From: a candidate division KSB1 bacterium
GTDB lineage: Bacteria > Zhuqueibacterota > Zhuqueibacteria > Thermofontimicrobiales > Thermofontimicrobiaceae
Direction of reading: 5' to 3'
DNA: 62,226 nt
Assembly (NCBI GenBank): GCA_034506395.1
Contig: JAPDPQ010000032.1
Location: 1 to 62,226, forward strand
Shown: positions 26,555 to 36,204 of the stretch, in pieces
Layout: each line of letters starts with the position of its first letter
Numbering within the stretch: the stretch's first letter is position 1
Translations under genes and position numbers: made by a program
Notes under the pieces: generated by a model
Seen by the model: only the letters and a program-made list of their open reading frames with translations
Database searches by the model: none
What the model was told of the DNA's origin: nothing

Positions 26555-27454
26555 TCATCCCTGCTTGACTGTGAGCACAGGAACCTCGGAATGCCTCACC
26601 ACTTTTTCGGTCGTACTGCCGATGAGGAAATGCTCCAGCCCTCGCAATCCATGGGTGGCGATCACGACCAGATCACAATTTTCCCGCTTGGCGTATTCGA
26701 CGATCTGCTGATATGCAGGTCCTTCTGCCAACGCGTACTCCGTAGGGATTTCAGTCCGTCCAATTTGCTCGCGAAATTGTTTCATAGCAGCGGAAGCGCG
26801 ATCTTTCAAATCGCTATCGATCTCAAAGATTGAAGTTTTGCCTGCAGCATAAAAAGCTGGGTGAATTTGTTGTTCAATGGAATGAAAAATAATGACCGCT
26901 GATCCAAAAAGATGCGCTAATTCCAAGCCATACTGAAGTGCCAGCTTGGAGTAATCAGAAAAATCAATCGGCACCAAAATCCTTTGGAAGGTATTAATCT
27001 TTTTCGCGTCCTTGCGAAAGGTCATGACGGGGCATTTTGCCATTCGAACGATACGTTCAGCGACGCTACCTAATAGCAGATGGCTCAATGCCGTACGACC
27101 ATGAGTGCCCATCATGATAAGGTCTATCTGGTTATCTCGGGCATAGGTTAAAATCTCCTCAGCGGCTGAAAATCCGCGAGCGCTGGCTGCTACCATCTTC
27201 AATGAATCATTTTGATGTTGATCGACCAACTCCCCCAACTTTTCTTTGGAAATATCTTCAATCAGCTCATAGCTCATTAAATTATCTGGTAATCGGTCAT
27301 CTGGCTTGTATGAATCATGTTCATACATCAGGATCGCATGAAAGAGATGCAGTTCCGCTTTAGCCTTTCGTGCAAGCGCTACGGCATTTTCAAAGGCCAC
27401 CTTCGAACATTTCGAAAAATCCAATGGACAAAGGATTCGCTTCAATTGAATCAT
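26555..27454 (-). CDS. Tandem universal stress protein
   Basis: Two UspA domains in 299 residues (about 1-148 and 152-299), each ending with the ATP-binding G-2x-G-9x-G motif: 'GTHGRTALSHLLLGS' and 'ATHGLRGLEHFLIGS'. Each domain begins with 'RILCPLDFS' or 'RILVPIDFS'. Cytosolic, nucleotide-binding; role in stress is a family inference. ATG 27454 has GGAGG eight bases upstream; a TTG at 27469 precedes that SD and is unlikely. Monocistronic. Confidence 0.93.
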   Translation of the reverse strand: MIQLKRILCPLDFSKCSKVAFENAVALARKAKAELHLFHAILMYEHDSYKPDDRLPDNLMSYELIEDISKEKLGELVDQHQNDSLKMVAASARGFSAAEEILTYARDNQIDLIMMGTHGRTALSHLLLGSVAERIVRMAKCPVMTFRKDAKKINTFQRILVPIDFSDYSKLALQYGLELAHLFGSAVIIFHSIEQQIHPAFYAAGKTSIFEIDSDLKDRASAAMKQFREQIGRTEIPTEYALAEGPAYQQIVEYAKRENCDLVVIATHGLRGLEHFLIGSTTEKVVRHSEVPVLTVKQG

Positions 27455-27956
27455 AACCAATACCTCCAATAAATTCTCTCATACGATTATGGACAATATA
27501 CCAGCATAAAATTTCAAAGTCAAGCCAATTTTGTTCTTTTAAGGCTAGACGCATAAATTAGAATGTGTCAATCTATTTTGAATAAAAATTTTTCAGTTCG
27601 TACGATTGCCAATTCGCTAAAAATTTCTTCTATAAATTTTCCGGTCCAATCATATGCAGGAAGAAGATCGTTGACCAGTTTTGAACGCAGGACCCTCTCC
27701 AATAAGGCTCAATCGAAAATTCCCTTGTATCTTTCAGAAAAAGTTCTAATATATATTTCTTTAATCTGAACGAGCAAAGCTTATGAAATGAACAGAAATT
27801 GAATAATCTCTGCCACCCATAAAAATGCAAAATTTTTTATCTCACGAACCGACCAGTAGAGATGTTTGCATTCGCTGCCAGATGATGGTAACTCAAATCA
27901 TTTGAATTTTGCAGAAGTCTATCGAACAAATCATCAACGTCATGGAGGCGAAAGAT
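27455..27956. other. Intergenic gap between divergent genes
   Basis: About 500 AT-rich bp between the minus-strand Usp gene and the plus-strand golvesin gene. It should contain both promoters. No repeat or strong palindrome was recognised. Confidence 0.5.
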
Positions 27957-30900
27957 ATGTTTCTGAACCGAGAACGGTTTAAATTGTTCCTTATGGTTTC
28001 TCTCTTTCTTTTCTCTTGTGCCCCGATCTATCGCCACCCTGCTGAAATTGAAATCAAACGGGAGAAGAATTTGGCACTGGAGGCAATCCAGCGGGCGAAC
28101 AAATGCCTTAGCGATAACATGTCCCCTAATTTTCAAGGCCCCATTCCAATCAATTCCAAAGTCGATTCGGTAACGGTAGATTTGAAAAGAAAAAGTTTGA
28201 TTATTTATCTTTCCAAACATTTTTCCTATCAGCCATTCCGACCTGAGACCGTGCCGTTGATCTATGATCTGTTCAGAAAATATTTGGACAAAAAATTTAG
28301 ACAATTCGATCTGCAGCTTTTCACGCTTGGACGACCCATTGAAACACTCATTCCCAATTTCTTTCGATCTGATAGCTCTCAATTCGACCGATCTCGCCTG
28401 CCGAAAGAGAGCACTCGACCTGGACCGCCCATTGTGCAATGTATCGAAAAACGAGCATGGCAACCCACCATGGGTTTATTCAATCGCAACATTGCGCTCT
28501 GGCATAGCCATGGCTATTATTATTCCAGAACAAAAGATCGCTGGGAATGGATGCGGCCTCGATTGTTCAATACTGTGGAAGATTTGCTGCCCATGTCGTT
28601 TGTGATCCCATATCTTGTGCCCATGCTGGAAAATGCTGGTGCCATTGTTTTTCTTCCTCGGGAGCGAGACTTACAAACCGAAATGGTGATCATCGACAAC
28701 GATTCCCCGTTGAAAGATGGCCAATATCGGGAGAAAGGAGCAATCAACTGGCAAAGTGGCGATTCGCCTGGCTTCAAAATTGGTACTCGCCCATATCTTG
28801 CCAATTTTAATCCGTTTTTGCAAGGAAGCTATCGCTTCTGCCTGGCCGATTCAATCAATTCGGCGCAAGCCGAGTGGATTCCTGACATTCCAGCCACTGG
28901 CGAATATGGCGTCTATATTTCTTATCATCACTCGCTGAAAAATATTCCCGATGCGCATTACACGGTGTATCACAGCGCCGGCAAGACCGAATTTCGCGTC
29001 AATCAGCAGATGGGCGGCAGTACGTGGATCTATCTGGGGCAGTTCCGATTCAAGCAGGGGGTACATCCGGATTCCGGCCGGGTGGTGCTCACTAATGACA
29101 GCCAATGGCCCGGCCAGATCGTATCAGCCGATGCAGTGCGCTTCGGCGGGGGCATGGGCGATATCATTCGGGGCGGAACGATCAGCGGTTATCCGCGTTT
29201 CGCTGAAGCAGCTCGCTATTACCTCCAATTCGCCGGAATGCCTGATACCCTGGTTTATCATCTCAACAAGGACACCACCGATTACAATGACGATTATCAA
29301 TCCCGGGGCGAATTTGTCAACTATCTCAAAGGCCGGCCGTTTGGGCCGAATAGAAATCGGGATGCGGAAGGGCTCGGCATTCCCATCGATCTATCGCTGG
29401 CGTTTCACACCGATGCGGGCATTGCCCAGGACAGCACGATCGGAACGCTGATGATCTATTCCATCACCGATGCGGAGACGCTCGATGTCTTCCCCGATGG
29501 CATGTCTCGGCTGGTCAATCGCGACCTGGGCGACATTCTGCAAACCCAAATTGTAGAGGATATTCGCCGAAAGTATCGTCCAGATTGGGCGCGCCGCGAC
29601 CTTCGCGACGCCAACTATAGCGAAGCCTGGCGTCCCAACGTGCCGGCGTGTCTTTTGGAATTACTATCCCATCAAAATTTCACCGATATGCAGTATGCCC
29701 TTTGGCCCTTATTTCGCTTCGATGTCGCTCGCGCTATTTATAAAGGCATATTGAAATTTTTAGCCACCCAATATCGATTTCGATATGCCGTTCAGCCGCT
29801 CCCAGTCTCCCATTTTCACGCCTGGTTTTCAGATTCTGCAGAAGTGACTTTGCGTTGGCAGCCAGTGATTGATCCGCTCGAGCCAACCGCTGCGCCGGAA
29901 AAATATGTGGTCTATACCCGAATAGATAGCGCCGGATTCGATAATGGGACATTGCTGGCGACAAACCAATTCACCAAAAATGAATTGAAACCTGGCACGA
30001 TTTACAGCTTTAAGGTCACGGCAGTCAACAGCGGCGGGGAGAGCTTCCCTTCTGAAATCCTTTCGGTCTGCTGGATGACTAACGACCAATCCCCAGTACT
30101 AATCATCAATGGCTTTGATCGAATTGCCGCGCCCGAATATATCAACGAACCGAATTTCAAAGGCTTCGCTAATTTCCTCGATCCCGGCGTTGCCGATAAA
30201 TTCACTTTCAATCTCACTGGTGCGCAATTCGATTTCGATCCCCAATCCAGATTTCGGAGCAATGACGCCCCAGGCCACGGCGCTAGTTCCGCCAATTATG
30301 AGACACAACTAATCGCCGGAAATAGCTTCGACTATCCATTCATCCATGGGTCAGCCATTCGAGCTTGTGGTTACTCTTTCGTCAGTTCGAGCGACGAGGC
30401 TGTCTGGGACGGCCAGATCGATCTAAAAAACTATCGCATCATAGATCTGATTTTAGGGGAGGAGAAAGCCCTGTTTGTTTCAGGGATGAATTTGGACAAC
30501 AACCCATATTTAAAAATTAATCAAAGTTTCAAAGCGTTTCCAGAGAAATTAAGGAACAACATCATTTCGTTTCTTAAAACCGGGGGCAAATTATTTTTGT
30601 CCGGTGCTTATATTGGCAGTGAGTTAGCAGGAAACAAGGACACGACGCAGAACGACATCAAATTTGCCAAAGAAGTTCTCAATATCGACTGGCAAACGAA
30701 TCATGCCGCGGTTACAGGAAAGGTCTGCGCCGTGGATTCTTCATTTCTGCAGTCGCACGAAGTATTTCGGTTTAACACGGAATATCGTCCGGATCTGTAT
30801 GCGGTGGAATCTCCCGACGCCATTGATCCTGTCCCTGGGACAAAAACGATCTTGCGCTATGCCGAAAATCGGTTCAGCGCCGGCACAGCCTATTTGGGGA

Positions 30901-31007
30901 ATGATTTTTCTGTAATCGCGTTGGGATTTCCGTTCGAGACCATCATCGATCCTACCTGGCGCATCCGCTTGATGGAGGCAGTATTGAGAAGCTTTAATCA
31001 ACCATGA
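27957..31007 (+). CDS. Large lipoprotein: amidase-like and golvesin-C-like domains plus Fn3
   Basis: About 1016 residues from ATG 27957 (SD GGAGG eight bases upstream). The lipobox 'LFLFSC' predicts acylation at Cys21. Residues 180-215 carry 'LWHSHGYYY' and 'WEWMRPRL', shared with N-acetylmuramoyl-L-alanine amidase/xanthan-lyase-like proteins of FCB bacteria. A golvesin-C-like beta-sandwich (about 270-410) and 'LSLAFHTDAGI' (amidase-like His) follow, then a fibronectin type III module (about 660-735) and a C-terminal Rossmann-like domain starting 'VLIINGFDR' (about 740). A role in cell-wall or polysaccharide processing at the envelope is inferred. Confidence 0.8.
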   Translation: MFLNRERFKLFLMVSLFLFSCAPIYRHPAEIEIKREKNLALEAIQRANKCLSDNMSPNFQGPIPINSKVDSVTVDLKRKSLIIYLSKHFSYQPFRPETVPLIYDLFRKYLDKKFRQFDLQLFTLGRPIETLIPNFFRSDSSQFDRSRLPKESTRPGPPIVQCIEKRAWQPTMGLFNRNIALWHSHGYYYSRTKDRWEWMRPRLFNTVEDLLPMSFVIPYLVPMLENAGAIVFLPRERDLQTEMVIIDNDSPLKDGQYREKGAINWQSGDSPGFKIGTRPYLANFNPFLQGSYRFCLADSINSAQAEWIPDIPATGEYGVYISYHHSLKNIPDAHYTVYHSAGKTEFRVNQQMGGSTWIYLGQFRFKQGVHPDSGRVVLTNDSQWPGQIVSADAVRFGGGMGDIIRGGTISGYPRFAEAARYYLQFAGMPDTLVYHLNKDTTDYNDDYQSRGEFVNYLKGRPFGPNRNRDAEGLGIPIDLSLAFHTDAGIAQDSTIGTLMIYSITDAETLDVFPDGMSRLVNRDLGDILQTQIVEDIRRKYRPDWARRDLRDANYSEAWRPNVPACLLELLSHQNFTDMQYALWPLFRFDVARAIYKGILKFLATQYRFRYAVQPLPVSHFHAWFSDSAEVTLRWQPVIDPLEPTAAPEKYVVYTRIDSAGFDNGTLLATNQFTKNELKPGTIYSFKVTAVNSGGESFPSEILSVCWMTNDQSPVLIINGFDRIAAPEYINEPNFKGFANFLDPGVADKFTFNLTGAQFDFDPQSRFRSNDAPGHGASSANYETQLIAGNSFDYPFIHGSAIRACGYSFVSSSDEAVWDGQIDLKNYRIIDLILGEEKALFVSGMNLDNNPYLKINQSFKAFPEKLRNNIISFLKTGGKLFLSGAYIGSELAGNKDTTQNDIKFAKEVLNIDWQTNHAAVTGKVCAVDSSFLQSHEVFRFNTEYRPDLYAVESPDAIDPVPGTKTILRYAENRFSAGTAYLGNDFSVIALGFPFETIIDPTWRIRLMEAVLRSFNQP

Positions 31008-31088
31008 ATGATGTGATTCGCTCATCAAACCTTTTAGACGAGCAGACTTTAGAATGAGGACTCGGAACAATACACACCGCCGGAATAA

Positions 31089-31125
31089 AGCAATGGCCCA
31101 GAAGCATCGCTTCTGAGCCATTGCT
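31089..31125. terminator. 17-bp stem hairpin between convergent genes
   Basis: Arms AGCAATGGCCCAGAAGC (31089-31105) and GCTTCTGAGCCATTGCT (31109-31125) pair with one wobble and a 3-nt loop. There is no long T-run, but the position between convergent genes suits a shared terminator or mRNA-end stabiliser. Confidence 0.6.
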
Positions 31126-31149
31126 CTGAATAAAAGCCTTTGTCTGCTA

Positions 31150-31191
31150 ACTACTGATCACTGGTTACTGACAACTGACTACTGATAACTC
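31150..31191. repeat. Period-7 repeat near the Tricorn 3' end
   Basis: Six phased heptamers: ACTACTG, ATCACTG, GTTACTG, ACAACTG, ACTACTG, ATAACTC. The same motif class as 1041-1117, ending 18 bp from the stop codon of the minus-strand gene. Confidence 0.7.
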
Positions 31192-31209
31192 CTTCATCCC
31201 GATACGTAC

Positions 31210-34200
31210 TTACTTCTTTGGCACCTTCACTGGCAACGGCGGTGGCGCTGGAATGGTCTTCTCTTGGGTCTTCAATTCCTCTAAGATCACCTCGATCGCC
31301 TTGTTTAATTGTTCATCGATGCCGGCGAACTCTTTGGCTGGATCATTATCGACATAGATATCGGGCTCGACTCCGACGCCCTCCATGATCCATTCCTTGC
31401 CCTCGAGATCATACCGAGAAAATTCCGGTTTGTTCAAATAACCCCCATCCAACAGCGGCAGCGTGCCGCGGATGCCGACGACTCCACCCCAGGTACGCTT
31501 ACCGATCAATTTGCCCAATTTGTGTTGTCTGAATCGATAAGGGAATATATCGCCATCCGAGGCAGAGAACTCGTTAATGAGGCAGACCTTTGGCCCCCAG
31601 ACCATACCAGCAGGATCCACCGTGGGAATCCGGTTGCGAGCGATCGTGATCATCGCTGCTTCGCGGCGCAACCGCTCGATGATCATTGGCGACACATTCC
31701 CCCCTCCATTCCCTCGGACATCGATGATCAATGCCTTTTTCTCCAACTGCGGGTAATAATATTTTACGAACTCGTTCAGCCCAGTCACTCCCATGTCCGG
31801 AATATGGATGTATCCCACTTTCCCATCGGTCGCCTCGGTTACTTTGCGGATATTATCTTCGACCCAATTGAGATAATACAAATTCGCCTCGTCCGCAATG
31901 GGAACTACAGTAACCTCACGACTGCCAGTTTCGCTAGGGACAGTATTCAATCGCAATTTCACCTGCTTTCCAACAGTATTGACCAATGCCTGATAGATGT
32001 TGTTCATCCCCTTAGTCGATTGTCCGTTCACAGCAACGATGAAATCTCCCTCATTTGCATTCACCCCAATCTCGGTGAGCGGCGAGCGATAGGCATTTGA
32101 CCAGTTTTGGCCCTTCAGAATTTTCTTGATTTGAAAATAGCCTGATCTGTCTTTGACGATCTGAGCACCCAACAGCCCAGTTTGAACTCGCTTCGCCTGA
32201 GGCATGTCCCCCCCGCCAACGTAAGTATGGCCGACGTTCAGCTCACCGATCATCTCGCCGATAATGTAGGTCAGATCAATGCGATGGTTGACATGCTTTA
32301 CCAGCGGTTGATATTTCTCTTTCATCGCCTTCCAGTCCACGCCGTGCATATTCGGGACGTAGAAATACTCGCGCATCTGGCGCCAACATTCTTCGAAGAT
32401 CTGCGCCCACTCTGCCTGATGATCCAACCTGACTTCCATTCCGGAAAGATCGAGCTTCTTTTCAATGCTGATCTTGGCCTTGGGCAAATCGATGATCGCG
32501 TAAGAGCCAGCTTGAGCGACCAGCATCTTTTTCTGATCAGCCGAAACCTCGTAGCCATCCACCTGGCCCAACTCGGTCTCTTTCTGTTTGCTCAAATCGT
32601 ACATGAAAAGCAGCTGCTTCTCATCCTTGCTCCCCTTGCGCGTGTAGTATAGCAGCTCTCCTACCGAGGCTAAATTCCCGTAACTGGAGGCTTGAATCGG
32701 CAGCGCAACAATTCGATCTTTCAACCCATCAACATCTACTTTGACAACCAATTGTTTGACCTCCTCAGCTTTGGCCTTTTTTTCATCTTTTTTCTCGGCT
32801 GGGGCTTTGGTCTCCTCCTTTTTGACCTCTACTTCGTCACTTTTGGGCTCGAAAGGTGATTTTGTCTCTTTGGATAAGGTCACGAAATAAATGCGCTGCA
32901 TGTCTTGATAGGCATGGTTCCACTCAGTCCAGCTATAGATTGGATTAAAATCCCGGTTCGACACAAAGAATAAATATTTACCGTCCGAACTAAATACTGG
33001 CTGAGCAGACTCATACCAACCATCCGTCACCTCATAGACCTCATTTTTTTCCAAGGAATACATGCAGATTTTGTTCATCCCTTCATATTCGGGACGCGTG
33101 AATGCGATCCATTTGCTATCTGGGGACCAGGAATAGTCGGTCATCTCCCAAACTTTCGACTGGTAGACCTCTTTGATCTGCTTTGTTTCAATATCCACAT
33201 AGCGCAGTCGTTGCCGGCGATCGCCCCATAATAGCTTTTTGCTGTCGGGAGACCAATGCGGCTGGTAAATGTAGGTGTCGTTGCCTTGGGTAATTTGAAT
33301 TGGGACACCACTTCCATCTTGGGCTTGAATATAGATTTCATCTTCGCCGGTTCGATCGGATACGTAAGCGATCCATTTCCCATCTGGTGACCATTTGGAA
33401 TTGCGCTCGTGAATTCCAGAGCTGGTGGTCAAATTTCTCGTTGGACCGTTTTCGGCTGGGACAGTGAAAACATCACCTCGCGCTCCAAACAACGCACGCT
33501 TGCCATCCGGAGAGATTTCGAAATTCGTGATGTTCTTGCTTACATTTCGAATCTCTTCTCTACCGTTGACTCGATCATCGGCGATATAAATCGTGACCTT
33601 CTCAAGCTTGTTGGTCGTGAGATCGAACTTGTAGATAAAGCCGCCGTTTTCGAACACGATGGCCTTGTTGCCGAGCGAAGGAAATTTGATATCGAAATCC
33701 ACAAAATTGGTCAACTGGGTGGTCTCTTTCGTGGTCAAATCATAGACGAACAGATTCATGCGCTGGTTTTCATCGCGGTCGGATAGAAAATAGATTTTAT
33801 TGCCGCTCCACATTGGAATGATATCTAAAGCAGGATTGTTGGTGATGTTTTCAGTTTTTTTCGTTTTGAAGTCATAGATCCAGATATCATCCGCCATGCC
33901 ACCCCGATAGCGCTTCCAGGTCCGGAATTCCCGAAACACGCGGTTATAAGCTAACTTTTGATCATCGGGCGAAAAACTGCAAAAACCACCTCGCGGCAAC
34001 GGCAGTTGCTCCGGAAGATCTCCATTTAAATCGACCGCAAACAATTCGCCGATGAAGGGATTAAACGACTTCATCCGAGAGCGAAACACGATCTCCTTGC
34101 TCTTGTTTTTCCAACCCATGACGATGTTATTGGGTCCCATCCGATCAGAAACATCGTCACGTCCTAACGTAGCAGTATACGTTAACCGCTTCGGAATCCC

Positions 34201-34488
34201 GCCTTCGGCAGGGATTAGGTACACTTCGGTATTCCCATCGTATTGTCCAGTGAACGCAATGTACTGGCCATCAGGCGAAAAGCGAGGAAAAATCTCGACA
34301 CCCTCATGGTTGGTCAATTTTCGGGCAATCCCGCCATTCGCCGCAACTGTGTAGAGATCCCCTGCATAGGTAAATACAATTTGATCATTATAAATCGCAG
34401 GGAAACGTAACAGACGGGCCTCATCCTCAGCTACTGCCAGCGATGTTAGGATCAGCAACAAGCTACTAAATAGCACCCACTTTCTCAT
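31210..34488 (-). CDS. Tricorn-like protease (propeller-PDZ-S41)
   Basis: A 1092-residue exported protein with a signal peptide (1-20). Repeated WD40/TolB-like blades fill residues 25-530 ('FPRFSPDGQYIAF', 'SKWSPDGKWIAYVSDRTGE'). A Lys/Glu-rich low-complexity linker lies at about 555-600. A core C1 region has 'VGHTYVGG' (catalytic-His region), a PDZ module is near 780-860, and the C2 core contains 'NEFSASDGD' with nucleophile Ser977 and Asp978 in the Tricorn order. The Pro-rich tail is 'PAPPPLPVK'. Archaeal Tricorn is cytosolic, but bacterial homologues like this often carry signal peptides, suggesting periplasmic peptide degradation. Divergent from the PHP gene. Confidence 0.92.
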   Translation of the reverse strand: MRKWVLFSSLLLILTSLAVAEDEARLLRFPAIYNDQIVFTYAGDLYTVAANGGIARKLTNHEGVEIFPRFSPDGQYIAFTGQYDGNTEVYLIPAEGGIPKRLTYTATLGRDDVSDRMGPNNIVMGWKNKSKEIVFRSRMKSFNPFIGELFAVDLNGDLPEQLPLPRGGFCSFSPDDQKLAYNRVFREFRTWKRYRGGMADDIWIYDFKTKKTENITNNPALDIIPMWSGNKIYFLSDRDENQRMNLFVYDLTTKETTQLTNFVDFDIKFPSLGNKAIVFENGGFIYKFDLTTNKLEKVTIYIADDRVNGREEIRNVSKNITNFEISPDGKRALFGARGDVFTVPAENGPTRNLTTSSGIHERNSKWSPDGKWIAYVSDRTGEDEIYIQAQDGSGVPIQITQGNDTYIYQPHWSPDSKKLLWGDRRQRLRYVDIETKQIKEVYQSKVWEMTDYSWSPDSKWIAFTRPEYEGMNKICMYSLEKNEVYEVTDGWYESAQPVFSSDGKYLFFVSNRDFNPIYSWTEWNHAYQDMQRIYFVTLSKETKSPFEPKSDEVEVKKEETKAPAEKKDEKKAKAEEVKQLVVKVDVDGLKDRIVALPIQASSYGNLASVGELLYYTRKGSKDEKQLLFMYDLSKQKETELGQVDGYEVSADQKKMLVAQAGSYAIIDLPKAKISIEKKLDLSGMEVRLDHQAEWAQIFEECWRQMREYFYVPNMHGVDWKAMKEKYQPLVKHVNHRIDLTYIIGEMIGELNVGHTYVGGGDMPQAKRVQTGLLGAQIVKDRSGYFQIKKILKGQNWSNAYRSPLTEIGVNANEGDFIVAVNGQSTKGMNNIYQALVNTVGKQVKLRLNTVPSETGSREVTVVPIADEANLYYLNWVEDNIRKVTEATDGKVGYIHIPDMGVTGLNEFVKYYYPQLEKKALIIDVRGNGGGNVSPMIIERLRREAAMITIARNRIPTVDPAGMVWGPKVCLINEFSASDGDIFPYRFRQHKLGKLIGKRTWGGVVGIRGTLPLLDGGYLNKPEFSRYDLEGKEWIMEGVGVEPDIYVDNDPAKEFAGIDEQLNKAIEVILEELKTQEKTIPAPPPLPVKVPKK

Positions 34489-35020
34489 TTTTCCTCCTTC
34501 GTTTCGTCAATAGTTGGGGTGAATTAGATAGAACGACTTTTTAACTTGCAGGGGAATTTGTTTGTTTCAAAGTGATCCCACTTCATTATCATTGTTTCTG
34601 CCGATCGGTAGTACAAAATCATCCGATCTGAGATGCCATCCGACTCAGATCGAGCACATTCGCCTCAGATGTCCATTTTAGCACTCATGGAAAAGCATCT
34701 CAGTGGATCAATTGTTCATAGCTATAGGCTTGCTTCTTCAAGCCAGAGCGAGTGGACAAATATTATCTTTCGTTTTGCAGGCAAAGCAAACTCATAAACC
34801 TCTGCCAATTCAAATAATATTTGTGGAAGCGAATGGAATTGGCTATTTAGCCAAGTCAATTTTGCATTTTTTTAATTAGCCAATGTCACTTTATTTTTGT
34901 ACATTTCAAAAGTTACTATTCGGCGATAGAAAATTTCTGCCCCAAAAGATCGCTGCTCTTGTGGCAGAGGAGACAACATGAAATTCATTCAGAACCAAAG
35001 AGCGAAAGGATTTAACACAA
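34489..35020. other. 532-bp divergent intergenic region
   Basis: AT-rich DNA between the divergent Tricorn-like and PHP genes. No ORF or dispersed repeat was seen; the only structure noted is the palindrome at 34624-34652. Confidence 0.5.
34624..34652. promoter_or_regulatory. Possible operator palindrome
   Basis: CGATCTGAG (34624-34632) and CTCAGATCG (34644-34652) are perfect complements 11 bp apart, with a third CTCAGAT half-site at about 34654-34660. The location upstream of the Tricorn-like gene is suggestive only; no regulator gene is adjacent. Confidence 0.3.
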
Positions 35021-35959
35021 ATGGGCCGTCATATTATTGCAGACCTGCACAATCACAGCACCGCATCGGACGGAGAATATTCTCCGGAACAATTAGTTGC
35101 CAAGGCCAAAGAATTGGGTTTAAAAGCAATCGCATTAACCGATCATGATTCGATTGAAGGGTTAGAACAAGCCATTTCCGCTGGTGAAAAGCTTGGCGTC
35201 AATGTTATCCCTGGGGTTGAGGTTTCATTGGCGTTCAAGCGGCCCTATTTTGTGGGGACATTGCATCTGCTTTTATATTTTCCGCCTCACTATCTGGCAA
35301 ATGGCAGCTTCAAAACCATGCTGAATGATATCATGAGCCAGGGCCGGGGATTACACCTGGTAAACGCACGGGTTCAGGCCATCAATGAAGTGTTCGGTCC
35401 AGAGGGACGAGAACCAGTGCTAAAACGACCGCTCCAAGCCGAGCACCTAACTGCTTATGGCAGCAATATTACGCGGCGGCACTTTGCTTTAGCATTGAAA
35501 GAAAAACATGGCATTGAGGACAAGGAACTCGTCAATCGAATCATCGGCAACGATAGCCCTGCTTATATCCCCTCTGGGATCGACATGCGGCTTCTGACGC
35601 CGTTGTTGCGCAAATACGCCCTATTTCGCGTCTTTGCCCATCCGGCTGCTGGGTCCTTTCCCGGAGATAGCCATTATAAAGAAGTCCTGCCCCCCTTGGA
35701 AATCGTTGTCAAAATGCTCCCTGAGTTTCTCGATCCGAGTATTCTGGGTTTGGATGGGATCGAGGTCTATTACCCAGGCCATACCAAAGAGCATAGTGTT
35801 CTGCTGTTGGAATGGGCAGAGCGATATCGCTTAGCAATTACTGGCGGGTCGGATTGTCATGATTCCATTCAGCGGCCGCTGGGAGTCGCTGGCCTCACAG
35901 AGCCAGAATTCAATGTCTTGGAGCGATTGATTCGGAATAGGACCAATGGCGATTCATAG
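35021..35959 (+). CDS. PHP-domain phosphoesterase
   Basis: A 312-residue metallophosphoesterase. The four PHP motifs are present: 'DLHNHSTASDG' (8-18), 'LTDHDS' (39-44), 'GVEVSL' (about 65) and 'GGSDCHD' near the C-terminus, plus 'FAHPAA' in the middle. Homologues (YciV/RnaseAM, 3',5'-nucleotide bisphosphatases) hydrolyse phosphoesters of small nucleotides or RNA ends. An insertion around 125-195 is usual for the TrpH-like group. ATG 35021 follows AAAGGA. No operon partner. Confidence 0.88.
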   Translation: MGRHIIADLHNHSTASDGEYSPEQLVAKAKELGLKAIALTDHDSIEGLEQAISAGEKLGVNVIPGVEVSLAFKRPYFVGTLHLLLYFPPHYLANGSFKTMLNDIMSQGRGLHLVNARVQAINEVFGPEGREPVLKRPLQAEHLTAYGSNITRRHFALALKEKHGIEDKELVNRIIGNDSPAYIPSGIDMRLLTPLLRKYALFRVFAHPAAGSFPGDSHYKEVLPPLEIVVKMLPEFLDPSILGLDGIEVYYPGHTKEHSVLLLEWAERYRLAITGGSDCHDSIQRPLGVAGLTEPEFNVLERLIRNRTNGDS

Positions 35960-36204
35960 AAAGAATTTAATTACGCTCTCTCAGTGGGCATCAGTATCTC
36001 GCGTCATCAACCTGTTTTGATTTCTGCTATCGATGAATCGATCGCACTGTGTCCATGGTAAACCAGGAATTCATAGATCATTTCTGATTCCATTCGCTTT
36101 TGAGTGGTACAGACTTATAATTGGCTTATCGAAAATTGGGGGAACTAACTTTGTTTTTTGCGGTTCAACAGTCTAAATTTTTTCATGATCGTGCATGGCT
36201 GGAT

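Noticed and set aside
36121..36204. TTG start of the beta-lactamase-fold gene at 36121
   Set aside because: The extra 28 residues precede a normal signal peptide and have no ribosome site.
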